A stretch of 64,000 nucleotides of DNA, from contig OZ024907.1 in the NCBI GenBank assembly GCA_964017125.1, forward strand, positions 20,964,052 through 21,028,051, written 5' to 3'. Below, in pieces: positions 11,030 to 21,500 of this stretch. A program made the translations under genes and the position numbers. This stretch comes from Flabesymbios commensalis (taxonomy: Eukaryota > Annelida > Polychaeta > Terebellida > Flabelligeridae). Every line of letters begins with the position of its first letter. Position 1 is the stretch's first letter. The notes beneath the pieces were generated by a model. The model searched no databases, was not told where the DNA came from, and worked only from the letters and a program-made list of their open reading frames with translations.

Positions 11030-11139
11030 CCCAGCAAACACGAGACATTGACCCGATGTTGATTTTATTGTTGGGCCAGCGTCGTAGACGGTGGCTCAAC
11101 ATTAAATCAACATTGGTTAAATGTCTGGTGTTTGCTGGG
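11030..11139. mobile_element. 110-bp foldback MITE (family C), best copy
   Basis: It starts CCCAGCAAACACGAGACATT and ends AATGTCTGGTGTTTGCTGGG, so the ends pair almost perfectly. The interior also pairs (GTTGGGCCAGCGTC / GACGGTGGCTCAAC). It has no coding capacity and no clear target duplication. Many diverged relatives lie in this window. Confidence 0.75.
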
Positions 11140-11164
11140 CAGGGCCGCAATCAACAACAGAAAC

Positions 11165-12240
11165 GTTGTTGATCAATGTTGGGCCAACGTCTGAGACGGT
11201 GGACTGGCATTAAACCAGAGATGGGACAACGTATCGTGTTTATTGGAGAGTCTTATACCCTACAACGTAAGTATTATCAATATCAGATTTATGTACCTGT
11301 CAATAGTTTCATATTGACTGGGCTTCGAGAAAAAACTATATTTGAAAAGTCAATGCTTGTTGAAGGTAGAATATTAATAGCTGGATCACTCTCGAGAGGA
11401 GCTTATAAACACATGTGGAGGTCTCTTATCGTCATCTGTTATCACAAATGTTATGTTTCTTACAACTTTGAGCGATGTATCTCTCTGAATCATTTTTTAA
11501 TCCATTTTAAGAATTTCAAATTTTTACCATAATTAAAAAACGAGGTCATCGTGAAATATAACTGTTACACCCGAGCTGTTCAAATTACAACAATAATATT
11601 ATATATTAATTTTAAAGTAAACTGACTTCACCATTTTCATAGTTTATCGGACCGATAGTTCAGCGCTAAGAACGGCTTTGATGCCAGACCGGCTGGCTCT
11701 AATGTTATTTCCAAATAAAACGTGCTAAGCCATAAAGTAAGCGCTTAAATAGATTATAATGTCATGATTATTATTATTTCATATAGCGGTTTCTACGAAG
11801 TTGGTCCAACATTAAACCAACATCGGGTAAGCGTCTCTTGTTTACTGGACAACTACCTGTCCTTACACACGTTCTCAATCAGCACGCTACACTGAGCCAA
11901 TGTTGGGTCAATGTTGGACCATCGTCTGCGACTGTGGCCCAACATTGAACCAGCATTTCTCGGTTGTATCTTGCTCACTGGGTTAGAGCTGTGTGTGTGT
12001 AATACCAGCTCATTATTACTTCACACCTTCCCTCAGTCCCCCTCATTATTATCTACTATCACACACTATCTTCTTACACAGCACACACACGTGTCCTGGC
12101 TCACCGTCGGCTTACAATCACCAGTGTCTCTACATTACCGCATAAAGTCACCCCAGCAAACAACCAATGCTTGGGTGATGTTGGTCCATCGTCTACGACG
12201 CTGGCCCACCGTCGACCCACCTTGGTTCAATATCTCTGGG
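11165..12240. repeat. Cluster of diverged foldback family C copies
   Basis: Family C pieces occur near 11165-11250, 11790-11855, 11890-11985 and 12153-12235. They are recognised by TTGG.CCA.CGTC..CGAC..TGG.CCA and ATGTCTCGTGTTTGCTGG-like ends. Each is 60-110 bp and degenerate. The DNA between them is featureless. Confidence 0.55.
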
Positions 12241-12436
12241 TTGTCTGTGTGTGGCAGGCTTTGTATTGGTATATTCTGCCGTCACATTTTAACCTCATAC
12301 CAAATCAGGTCTCCTGATAATGGGGTTCATAATGGAAAAACATTTATCATGGCTATATAAAAAGACACATTCACTCACTGAATGGCGCTGGAAACATGGG
12401 CCCATTAACTGTTCAATCGCTAATTTATAAAATTTA

Positions 12437-12487
12437 AATTTTCACCCACTTGAAATTACATGTCGCAATTTCAAGTGTGGCCAAATT
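12437..12487. repeat. Hairpin repeat family A, diverged copy
   Basis: AATTTTCACCCACTTGAAAT pairs imperfectly with ATTTCAAGTGTGG. The following ATATTTGTTTAATTTGAGACC matches the sequence after the other family A copies. Confidence 0.6.
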
Positions 12488-12489
12488 AG

Positions 12490-13377
12490 TCATATTTGTT
12501 TAATTTGAGACCAACCATTTGCAAATCACGATGTTTACCATATACTAGGAGTATCAACATTTTCATAGTTTATCAGACCAATAACATTCAATTTACCTAT
12601 AAATGTATTTCGTGCACACAATAAACCTCATTCATTCACAAGATTCGTTAATTTATCTGATCGCTATATTTGTATGTCTACCAGAAACAGAAATGCACAG
12701 TCCATCATAAATCTATGATATCTATGGCGCATAGGTAGTCGAAAATAGAAGGACATAAACTCTCAATGAACCGTTTCAACGCTAGCAAGCGATCACGGTA
12801 TAGTGGAACTCTTCGGCATATTACTCAATGCTAGCAAGCGATCAAGGTATAGTGGAACTCTTCAGCATATTACTCAAAAATTGACAAGCCAAAATGAGAA
12901 ACTAACTAAACTATGTCCCATATATTAAATCGATTTTATACTAGCATCAAAAACTTTATATAAAGTTCTTGCTAGCATAAACAGTAATATAAAGAGTAAC
13001 AAACAGTTCAGAATAACGCTCAGAATAATATTGTTCAGAATAATAATTATGTAAATATATAACAAGCACACTATGATAAATTAATTTGCGAGTTGATATT
13101 ATACATTCAGTATAATCTGACATCCGTTATATCCTGACAAAAAAATCTAGAGTATAGATCAAGGAAGCTGTGAATTCATAAAATAAATCTGTAAAAAAAT
13201 GAGTAGCAGGAGCCTGGGAGATGAAAATGTGACTAGAGGTATTGCGTGTATTGCGCCTCGTAGATCGCACTGCAAATATCACATACTAGTAAGCAGTACA
13301 TATGCCAGATGTTCTGATGTTAGGGGAACACTGTATTAATGCGGGACTAATATTCTACCATAATACAGTACTGATAC
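12490..13377. other. Unassigned AT-rich stretch with a 49-bp tandem duplication
   Basis: The only structure seen is a direct duplication at about 12779-12877. Two units of about 49 bp contain GCTAGCAAGCGATCA and TATAGTGGAACTCTTC and differ at a few positions. The remainder is AT-rich without recognisable genes. Confidence 0.55.
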
Positions 13378-13485
13378 AGCGGCGGATCCAGAGCCCAGAC
13401 CCAGACGCATAGAAATAATTGTTTGAGCGTAAAATTTTAATTTTTTACTGGAATCCCCCCCCCCTTTGTTAAATCCGCCCGTGTG
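13378..13485. mobile_element. Short MITE-like element with GCGGATCC / GGATTT ends
   Basis: GGCGGATCCAGAGCCC on the left and a C-run followed by AAATCCGCCCG on the right form rough inverted ends about 105 bp apart. The same kind of end (CCCCCCTCTAATGGATCCGCCACT) occurs near 27528-27553. No target duplication is resolved. Confidence 0.4.
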
Positions 13486-15794
13486 ATGGGTAACTCCTGC
13501 CGCCAGATGACACGGTACAGCAACATAGCGTTATGCCAGAAAATTATATCCTTGAGCACGTTAACGTACACATCAATTAGGAACAAAGAATATCGCCACT
13601 CACAAGAAAATCAACGTTGGATAAATGTTTGCCAACAGTGAGTCAGCGTCTTGTGTTGTCTAAAACACGATAAGGTCAACCAATGTTGGTTTATGTTGGG
13701 CCAGAGTCGCAGACGGTGGACCAACATAAATCCAACCTTGGATGAACGTCTCGTGTTTGTTATTATTTTTAGTGCAGACCAGCAGATACCCTGGATCTAA
13801 GTCTACGGAGTATATCCTGTTTTTTTAGATGCACATTCAGATGTCACCGACGATAACAGGGTCGGCTGAGATATTGGTGCCGCTGCGTAAAAACCCACAT
13901 TGTTCTTGGTGTCTCAACATAACAAAAACCTTAGGATGACTCGCTCATAGAAGTATGATTTAATGTGCAGAAAACCAATAACACAAGTAATGCCATGTCT
14001 AACTGAACTACAACATTCCTGTGTCAAAGAGAAAATCAAATTTATCAGTAAATTTAATCTTTTGTGGAATTTTATATGTAACCTTTTGTAACCTACTACA
14101 TCATTTATTCTAACAGCAAAAAAAAACACAAACACCATAATGTTTAATGTACACATCCATTCTATTTCATTGCAATCTAAATGGATATGTTCGATTATTG
14201 TATAATGCTATTATGATTATGTTAGAATGATTGTAATAGAATGATTGTAATACAGTGGTTGCGGTAGCAGTTTCTGAGAGACAGGGCGAAATAAATAATA
14301 GCTATAGATCAGGTGTTTTAAATTCAGCTAATAACAATTATTGCTGAGACAGTATGTATCAGTGTAAATTAAACATGATATGATGGCATGATATGATGTT
14401 TGTGAGGTAGAGGCAGAAACTCAGACAGAAAACGCAGCCAGTATAAATTCCATAAAGTCTGGATTTATCAGAGGTTCGGATTTAAATTTTCATGCAATCT
14501 CATTGAAATAGCCATTATTGGTTATAACTAGCACACCCATTCTGTTGGTAGCGTTATGGAGCTACGTTCGCTACATCTGGGTGTCAACTCTTACATGTGA
14601 TATCCCATGCCATAACATAACTGAGAGAAGCAATGTGAACATTGAACAGCAGAGGTCCAAAAGGAATACCCTTGTGGAATGCTATAAGAATAGGAGCGCT
14701 GAAAGGATATATTGAAATACTATATTCTGACACCAAACTTTCATCGGAGAGACACCACCAATTAAGACACGAGTCGCACGATTATTCTATAGAGATTGTG
14801 CAGAGAAGAGACACAATGACCCACTCAGGGTGTTGTTCTGAGAAATGCGGCAGTGCGGCAGAAACACAATAACCCCACCACACGTAAAATACACGGTAGA
14901 TGGAGGTAGATAGTTTCCGGGAGAAGAGACAGAGAGGGAGCTGGTCTGGCAATGGCGCGTGTGTGGTAGGAATTGTCAAGCAATTATACAACCATTATGT
15001 TACACGGCAAATATGAGACAATCACCCGGTGCTTGAATAATGATGGCCCATCGTCTGCGACGCTAGCCCAACATTAGTCAACGTATCATTTTAGCTGGGC
15101 GTGGCATGACTTTCATGCTAGTGTTGACGCAATGCGAGGCCAAGGTCGCAGAGCTTAATCCCGCATTAATACAACGCTGTTACAACTTTACGTGTTTAAC
15201 ATGCTTAATGTTCCCTGTTTATCATGGATTTGATTCCACAATTGCGCTACATTGGCACAACTTCAAATGTCAAATGAATACAAAAATATGTAATTAGATT
15301 TAACAAAATAGACACCAGTATTAAAACTCAATTCCAAGCTGACAATACAGGTTGACTGGTATCATTTTTATTTTCGGTCAGTTTCATAGACCGTGTCCAA
15401 ACATTAAACCAACATCGGCAGATAACCTCGTGTATGCTGGGGCAGCTGGGCTGCTAGATTTGCTTACCATTTACTTGGAGGCGTATTCAACCTAGCTTGA
15501 TATTTGTTCGAGAACGTAATATTCTTTAATATTCCTTTATGTTACTGAAATAGACAAAAGGAATATGAATTTATGGAGAAAAATATTATTGCAATTTACA
15601 CCACGTGCTGTGACATTTCGTCCGTCAATAATTGGTATATGTCGAGAACTACACGGAAGCAACATATAGATAAAGTTCAGTATGAAAGTCTGGGTCGCCA
15701 CAGAGACAACATATTCCCACGCATCTCAGCAGATGATGTAAGACAATCTCCTTACCATGCTTTAATTTGAAATCATCATAATCTTCTCAGTCAG
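13486..15794. other. Intergenic stretch with family C foldback pieces
   Basis: Diverged family C foldback sequence lies near 13600-13770 (two tandem pieces), 15030-15100 and 15390-15440. No gene is recognised between them. An open frame at 14156-13914 on the minus strand has no family signature. Confidence 0.4.
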
Positions 15795-15952
15795 CTCTTT
15801 CCGCTTCATTTGAATAGCTATGTTATGGGTCTACAGCCATTAGAAATATTTTAATTTGTTCAGTGCCGGGACCGTCTTTATACGTCAGAATCTGAAGTTT
15901 ACAAACGTCAGATTCTGACGTATAAAAACGGTCCCCGCGCTGATAGGGTTAA
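15795..15952 (+). repeat. TTAA-ended hairpin repeat (family B)
   Basis: The copy opens GCTCTTTCCGCTTCATTTGA and then has a hairpin. GGGACCGTCTTTATACGTC pairs with GACGTATAAAAACGGTCCCC, with an inner GTCAGAATCTGA / TCAGATTCTGAC pairing. It ends CTGATAGGGTTAA. The CCCT-to-TTAA edge resembles piggyBac-type ends, but only one edge has TTAA. Confidence 0.7.
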
Positions 15953-16099
15953 GCTAACTGTATGACAGTACACGTAAGTGCAACAAGTGAATATGTGTGT
16001 TCTCGCTATCTTGCGTTAAGAGGACGTCAATTCTCTCTCAAGTGTAAATTACAAATTATCACTGATCTTGCGGTATCCTTCGCTTTGCAGGGATAATGC

Positions 16100-16255
16100 C
16101 CAGTAACCACGGCGATTTGAACAAATGTTTGTTTAATGTTTGACCACAGTCTTCCACGCTGCACACATTAAACCAACATTGGTTCTATATAGTGTTAGGT
16201 TGGTGCCGTGGTAACATTGAAAATACGTTAAGTGAATGTCTCGTGTTTGCTGGTA
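16100..16255. repeat. Foldback family C copy, diverged and interrupted
   Basis: ACAAATGTTTGTTTAATG, a CCACAGTCTTCCACGCTG core, ACATTAAACCAACATTGG and finally AATGTCTCGTGTTTGCTGG match the right half of family C. A short insertion separates the core from the terminal piece. Confidence 0.5.
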
Positions 16256-16530
16256 AAGAACTATACATCCGCGTATATGACACAAAATAAGTTTGACAAC
16301 GTCTTACATGCAGTTATCTCTAGTCAGAATGACACCATTTTATCACGACCGAAACGACAAGACACTGTCATATTGTCGTCTTCGTCTGACCTTGTTCATC
16401 TGTGTAAACATTACTGCCATGCTTCCCTAACCCCAACAACATCAGCCACATCCGCGGCTTAACCTTACAACGCGGAAATATTTTCCTATAAACCATGTTT
16501 AATTTGAAATAATCATACATTTCTTAGTTA

Positions 16531-16668
16531 CCTCTTTCCGCTTCATCTGAATACCTTATGTTATGGGTCTACATCCATTATAAATATTTTAATTCTTTCA
16601 GTGCTGGGACTGTCTTTAGAGGTCAGAATCTGACCTCTGAAGACGGTCCCCGCGCTGAAAGGGTTAAC
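16531..16668 (+). repeat. TTAA-ended hairpin repeat (family B)
   Basis: It has the same layout as the copy at 15795. It starts CCTCTTTCCGCTTCATCTG, has a hairpin in which AGAGGTCAGAATCTGACCTCT is a compact stem, and ends GCGCTGAAAGGGTTAA. Confidence 0.7.
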
Positions 16669-16770
16669 GACACTCACAGTGATACACAAGGACCAAGCAA
16701 CTAAATAAACAACTTATATGCAAATAGTCTAGATTACTTTTACCATTAAAGCACTCAATTAAAAACCCTA

Positions 16771-16825
16771 AATTTTCACACATTTGCATTTGTGTCTTGC
16801 TACTGCAACCCACAACTTCACTCAT
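16771..16825. repeat. Hairpin repeat family A, diverged copy
   Basis: AATTTTCACACATTTG, TGTCTTGCTACTGC and CCCACAACTTCACTC align with the 2605-2668 hairpin. They are followed by the family's ATTTGAGACCAAGCA.TTGCAAA sequence. The arms no longer pair well. Confidence 0.5.
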
Positions 16826-18038
16826 ATTTAATCAATTTGAGACCAAGCACTTGCAAAACTAGATATTTAAATAAAAATTGAATTCCAAATATCAGATTTG
16901 ATCAGCGACTAAAACTGATTAAACATAACTATAGTGTTGTTTGCCGTTGTAGGGTTTATGTACTCGACTTAATTAAATTTTCAATAAAGTGATACGTTTT
17001 TGCAGAGCAGTTTGATCATTTCTGGACCCATTCACAACACTCCCTCACATTAACATAACGATCATGTAAACATTTATAATATGATAACAACATCAAGTAC
17101 CATATGCTTTCCCGGTGTTGTTAGACGGTGGGCTAACATTGTGCGAAAATAAAACATATTACCTTTGCTAGGTATTACCAGCTAAATTTAAACTTTGAGG
17201 TAGTCACTCAAACATTAGAAGATTATTGCCAATTATTGCTAATCATTCTATCTGAAAACCTTTCACCAGGTGGCTCCAGCTGCAAGCAGCACATTAAGAT
17301 CGTACTGGGGTAATGTAGACTTGAAGGTGCAAGGAGATAGAACACGTCTGTCTATACCATGGCATTACATTACCACATTATTGGAAAATGTATTTTTCTT
17401 ATATAATAATGTTTCATATTTTTCTAATCTACATATGTGAAAATCACATAAAAAAGCAATAAATATTACATACAGTATTCTCAAGACCTTATAAAGCATT
17501 GTGAACAATTTCACAAAGCAAAGATTAGAGGATCATTTGAGTGATAAAAAAAATTGCCTACATCCATAGAGACTATACATAATTTTTTCACCAAATGTCT
17601 TTCACAGATGGAACATTATCCATCAGAACATCAAGTGAGCATTGTGCCTTATTCCATAAAGTATTAGACCACATTAAACCGAGAAAAAAAAACATTGCAT
17701 TAATCTCTAGTTTTCGAGGATAATTATGCTAAAATTAATGTTGACGGTAATATGTCTGATACTGCAAACATCCAGTATAGCAAAATGTTCTCTTGTAGAC
17801 AATATTCACGTAAAATTTGCAGGGATCAATACAGTTATATAAAGTTTACCTTTTTACATGTATGATAAATTACCATTGTGTTTAAAAGTAACCACGTACA
17901 ATAGACACCAATAAAAAATAATATTTACAACTATGGTAACGATCTTTTACTTCTTCTTTTGCCCTTCAATTCGTTCATAACTATCATATATCATATTCTA
18001 CTTTCCAAGAAAAAATCCCTTCACAACATAATGACACA
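16826..18038. other. AT-rich stretch downstream of the last DDX18 exon found
   Basis: I searched this stretch on the minus strand for the missing DDX18 exons (motif VI and the C-terminal domain) and found none. One short open tail at 17990-17949 reads YERIEGQKKK before a stop, but its upstream acceptor is weak and its identity is not supported. Confidence 0.4.
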
Positions 18039-18206
18039 TAGTAGTAAATTGTACTAACTATGGAACAAGTGTTTGAAATTTATGACGTTAATCACATACT
18101 GGTGTCCTGGTGGTGAAATACCAGTATGTAATAAAGGCTTGCTGAAGCAAGTCGAAACGTCCTAAGTTTCAAACACTTGTTCCAAAGTCAGTACAATTTA
18201 CTACTA
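18039..18206. repeat. 168-bp cruciform with a two-hairpin head
   Basis: The outer arms (51 bp, about four mismatches) run from TAGTAGTAAATTGTACTAAC through GGAACAAGTGTTTGAAA to GACGTT, and back again. The head holds two further stems. ACATACTGGT pairs with ACCAGTATGT, and GCTTGC pairs with GCAAG(T) around TGAA. The right strand reads GCTGAAGCAAGTCGAAACGTC. This resembles the CTGAAGA..CGAAACGTC words of hammerhead ribozymes in Penelope-like elements, but the core is incomplete. Confidence 0.75.
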
Positions 18207-18558
18207 TCTTATTGATTCTTGGAACCATGAATAACATATTTTCATAATGATACATGTTTTTGTCTGAAATAATCTTGTTTTAGAAATAGCTAACACATGT
18301 AGAGCATGTAATTGCATCAGCAAGGGAACATGAAACTTTGATTAAAACCTAGATAAATCTGTAGTCCAACATAATGACATATGTGGAAAATACCTTTTGA
18401 TGTATGCTTTCTTTCTATACAATGTAGAAAACTTGCATCAGGAACAAGGACACCTTCTAACCATCTGATATGCACAGTTTTCATTTGAGTGCAGTATCAG
18501 AAAATGCAGGACTCGCTCAATAAATCAGATGTGAGTGTTTAAATGCAGTGTTACTAAC

Positions 18559-21500
18559 CTTAGGATCATCTGGAGGATCAAACTGTACAATCCAGTCAAC
18601 CTCTGGGATGTCCAAACCTCGCGCAGCCACATCTGTACATAATAATGTGGCTTGTTTCGCATTGCAGAACTGGAAAAACGTCTGGGTACGTTTGGCTTGC
18701 TTTTGTTTACCCTTTAGAACAGGAAACACAAGGATTGTGATATATATCAATCAGAGATACATGTATATTGTAATGTGGTATACATGTACCATTACATGTA
18801 TTATTCAAAGCATACTGTCTTTAAACAAATGGGGCTTAAAATTAATAGGTTACATTGTTTTAGATCTGAAATACATAAAATATAAATTAGCCAAAGAAGT
18901 TCTATTACGTGTACCATATATCTAAAATTAAGGGGTTTTTTTAAATTCACATTTCTTTTAATTCAACATAGGTATGCCATGATAACAAGAAATAATTCAA
19001 TTTGATTAGAAGTAGATATCTTATTCATTTTTGCACTTACATGTATACACATGACTGGCATGTCAATGTAATTGAGAAGTTCATAATGATATTTGACAGC
19101 CATACAGGCACTGAAAAATACCATCACCTTCTTGTCACGGTTTTTCTTCAAGAATGTAAATAGTAGCAGGAAGCGTTTGTCTGCAGGACACACTACATAA
19201 CCCTGTGACATAATGTGGCATTTTAGTCAACAACTGATATTATTAAGAATTGGGGCTAACATCTACTTTAGACCTATGGTGTCATTTCTGTCCTATACTG
19301 CATGATTTACCAGAACAATTGACAGTATAGTAGAACATACATAAGTAGATTTTGTTTTTGTTTTACATACCTTCTATAAATAAAATACTTACTTTCAAAA
19401 TATAGTTATGAAAAAAATGGTACTGGTTTGAAAACAGACTAAATGCAATCACGGTATTGTATATTATAATTTAAAGATAGAAATCAATTGAAATCAATCC
19501 AGCAGACACGAAATATTCAGACAATGTTGTTTAATCCTTTCAACACTGGGACCGTCTTTATACGTCAGATCTGACATTTGAAGACGTCACATTGGCGTAT
19601 AAAGACAGTCCCCGCACTGAAAGAATTAAAATATTTTTAACGGCTGTAGACCCATAACATAGGTATTCAAATGAAGCAGAAATAACTAAGACATTTAAGA
19701 TGATTTCAAATTGAAAAAGACCCTTTGGTCTCCATAGTTTATACAAAAATATTTCAGCGTTGAAGGAATAAATGTTTGCTATATCAAACCTGCTCAAGTC
19801 CATCAACAGTGGCCTTTTCTCTGGCATCATCTACTCCTACATACAGTGGTTCCTTTTTTAATGAAACTCTGGCAAGGTCTTCGATTTTTCGAGTTTGTGT
19901 GGCTGAGAATAACATGGTTTGACGTTTTCCTACAAAATAAATGTAAGACATTTTTTATAAAGATGCTGAAGGATAAAGAAATATATCAGATTTGACATTT
20001 TTTTCTTTATTAATATAATAGTACCAATAAATGTATCATCATCTTTTTGAATCAAAGATATAATTAGAAAATCTGAACAGTACATTAACATGCAGCATCT
20101 CGGCATTAGGTTATTATGAAACATTGTTGAGAATAGCTCCATAAAATAACCAAGATCTACATGAAGTAAGGTACACAATTTATAACAAATACCGGTAATA
20201 ATATCTCTCATAAAATAAAATAATTCAGATGAAAGCCTGAACAAAAAGATTTTACAACTTACGTGGGAGTAATTTGACAATTTGCTTCATTTCTTCTTCA
20301 AAACCAATATCCAGACATCTATCGGCCTCATCTATTATTAAACACTGTAGGTTCTTGTACATGAATTCTTGTGTGTTCTGATACAAAATATAACATAATG
20401 AACATAGTTACTAGAATTCAAATTATAATCATAATTTTTTTGTAGTCTGACAATGAAGAAAAAAAGTATACCTAATCTTTCCTCAAGAGTTAAGCTAAAA
20501 ATTTATGATGAATAAACACTTTTCAGTATTATTATTATAAATAACATTTACTTCAAAGAATACCATATTATTGAAAACATCCTGGATATATGTAATGTAT
20601 AATTGCAGATAACGCTACACAGATACTGTTTGTTTTTTAGTTACCTGTAAATGATCTAATAGACGGCCAGGTGTTGCAACCAGGATGTTTATACCCTTAG
20701 CTAATTTCTTAGCCTCTTCTTGTCTGTTGGCACCTCCTATTACTAGGCCGTATGTGTGACAGTGGTATTTCAATAACTCCTTCAGGACACCAAATGTCTG
20801 CATGGACAGCTCACGTGTCGGTGAGATAATAACTACTCCTGTACCTAAAATAGCATACACAAAAACATATTGGATAATTTTTTTTTTTGTAGAATGAATT
20901 TCAGCATTAGTTTCAAGGTCACAATTAAACCGAAAATTATGATAAAAAGACAACATCCAACTGATGAATTGATAGGATTCATAATTACCATTTCTGGGCA
21001 TGAATCTTAATTTGTAGAGGAGCTCAATAGCAGGAACAAGGAAGGCTAGAGTTTTACCACTACCTGTCTGCGCTGCTCCCATCAGGTCTCTGGTAAAGAC
21101 AATAACAACAATTATTTTTACAGCATTGAATACAGGTTATATTACAATATTGAAGCTAGTTTAGAGCAAAATGATTGAATATATCTCAAAGAGCAAAATG
21201 ATTTAATATATCTCAAGATTCAGTATACAAGTTTTGGCAATATATGTACATTTGTTTATTATTAATTGCAGATAACTATGATGTGAAAAAGTGTCTCGCT
21301 ACCGCGATCCACAACTTCAAGTGACTAAAAATTAGTTTAATTTGCAAAATCTAGGTTGAAATGTATATGATTATCATAGATTTTAGACACATTTAATTTT
21401 TAAAACCTGGTTATGCAAGACAATTAAAACATGAGAAAACAATACTATAGCTAACTGTAGTCGACATCAGTGTGCTAAGGGTTAATAATGATAAACAAGG

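Noticed and set aside
16940-16975. Minus-strand GAG TAC ATA (EYI) as the missing DDX18 motif VI exon
   Set aside because: The following codons read NPTTANN, not HRVGRTARG, and no good acceptor precedes it. The match is three residues only.
17949-17996. Minus-strand YERIEGQKKK-stop as the DDX18 C-terminal exon
   Set aside because: It is ten Lys-rich residues with a weak acceptor and no link to the preceding domain. It cannot be told from chance.
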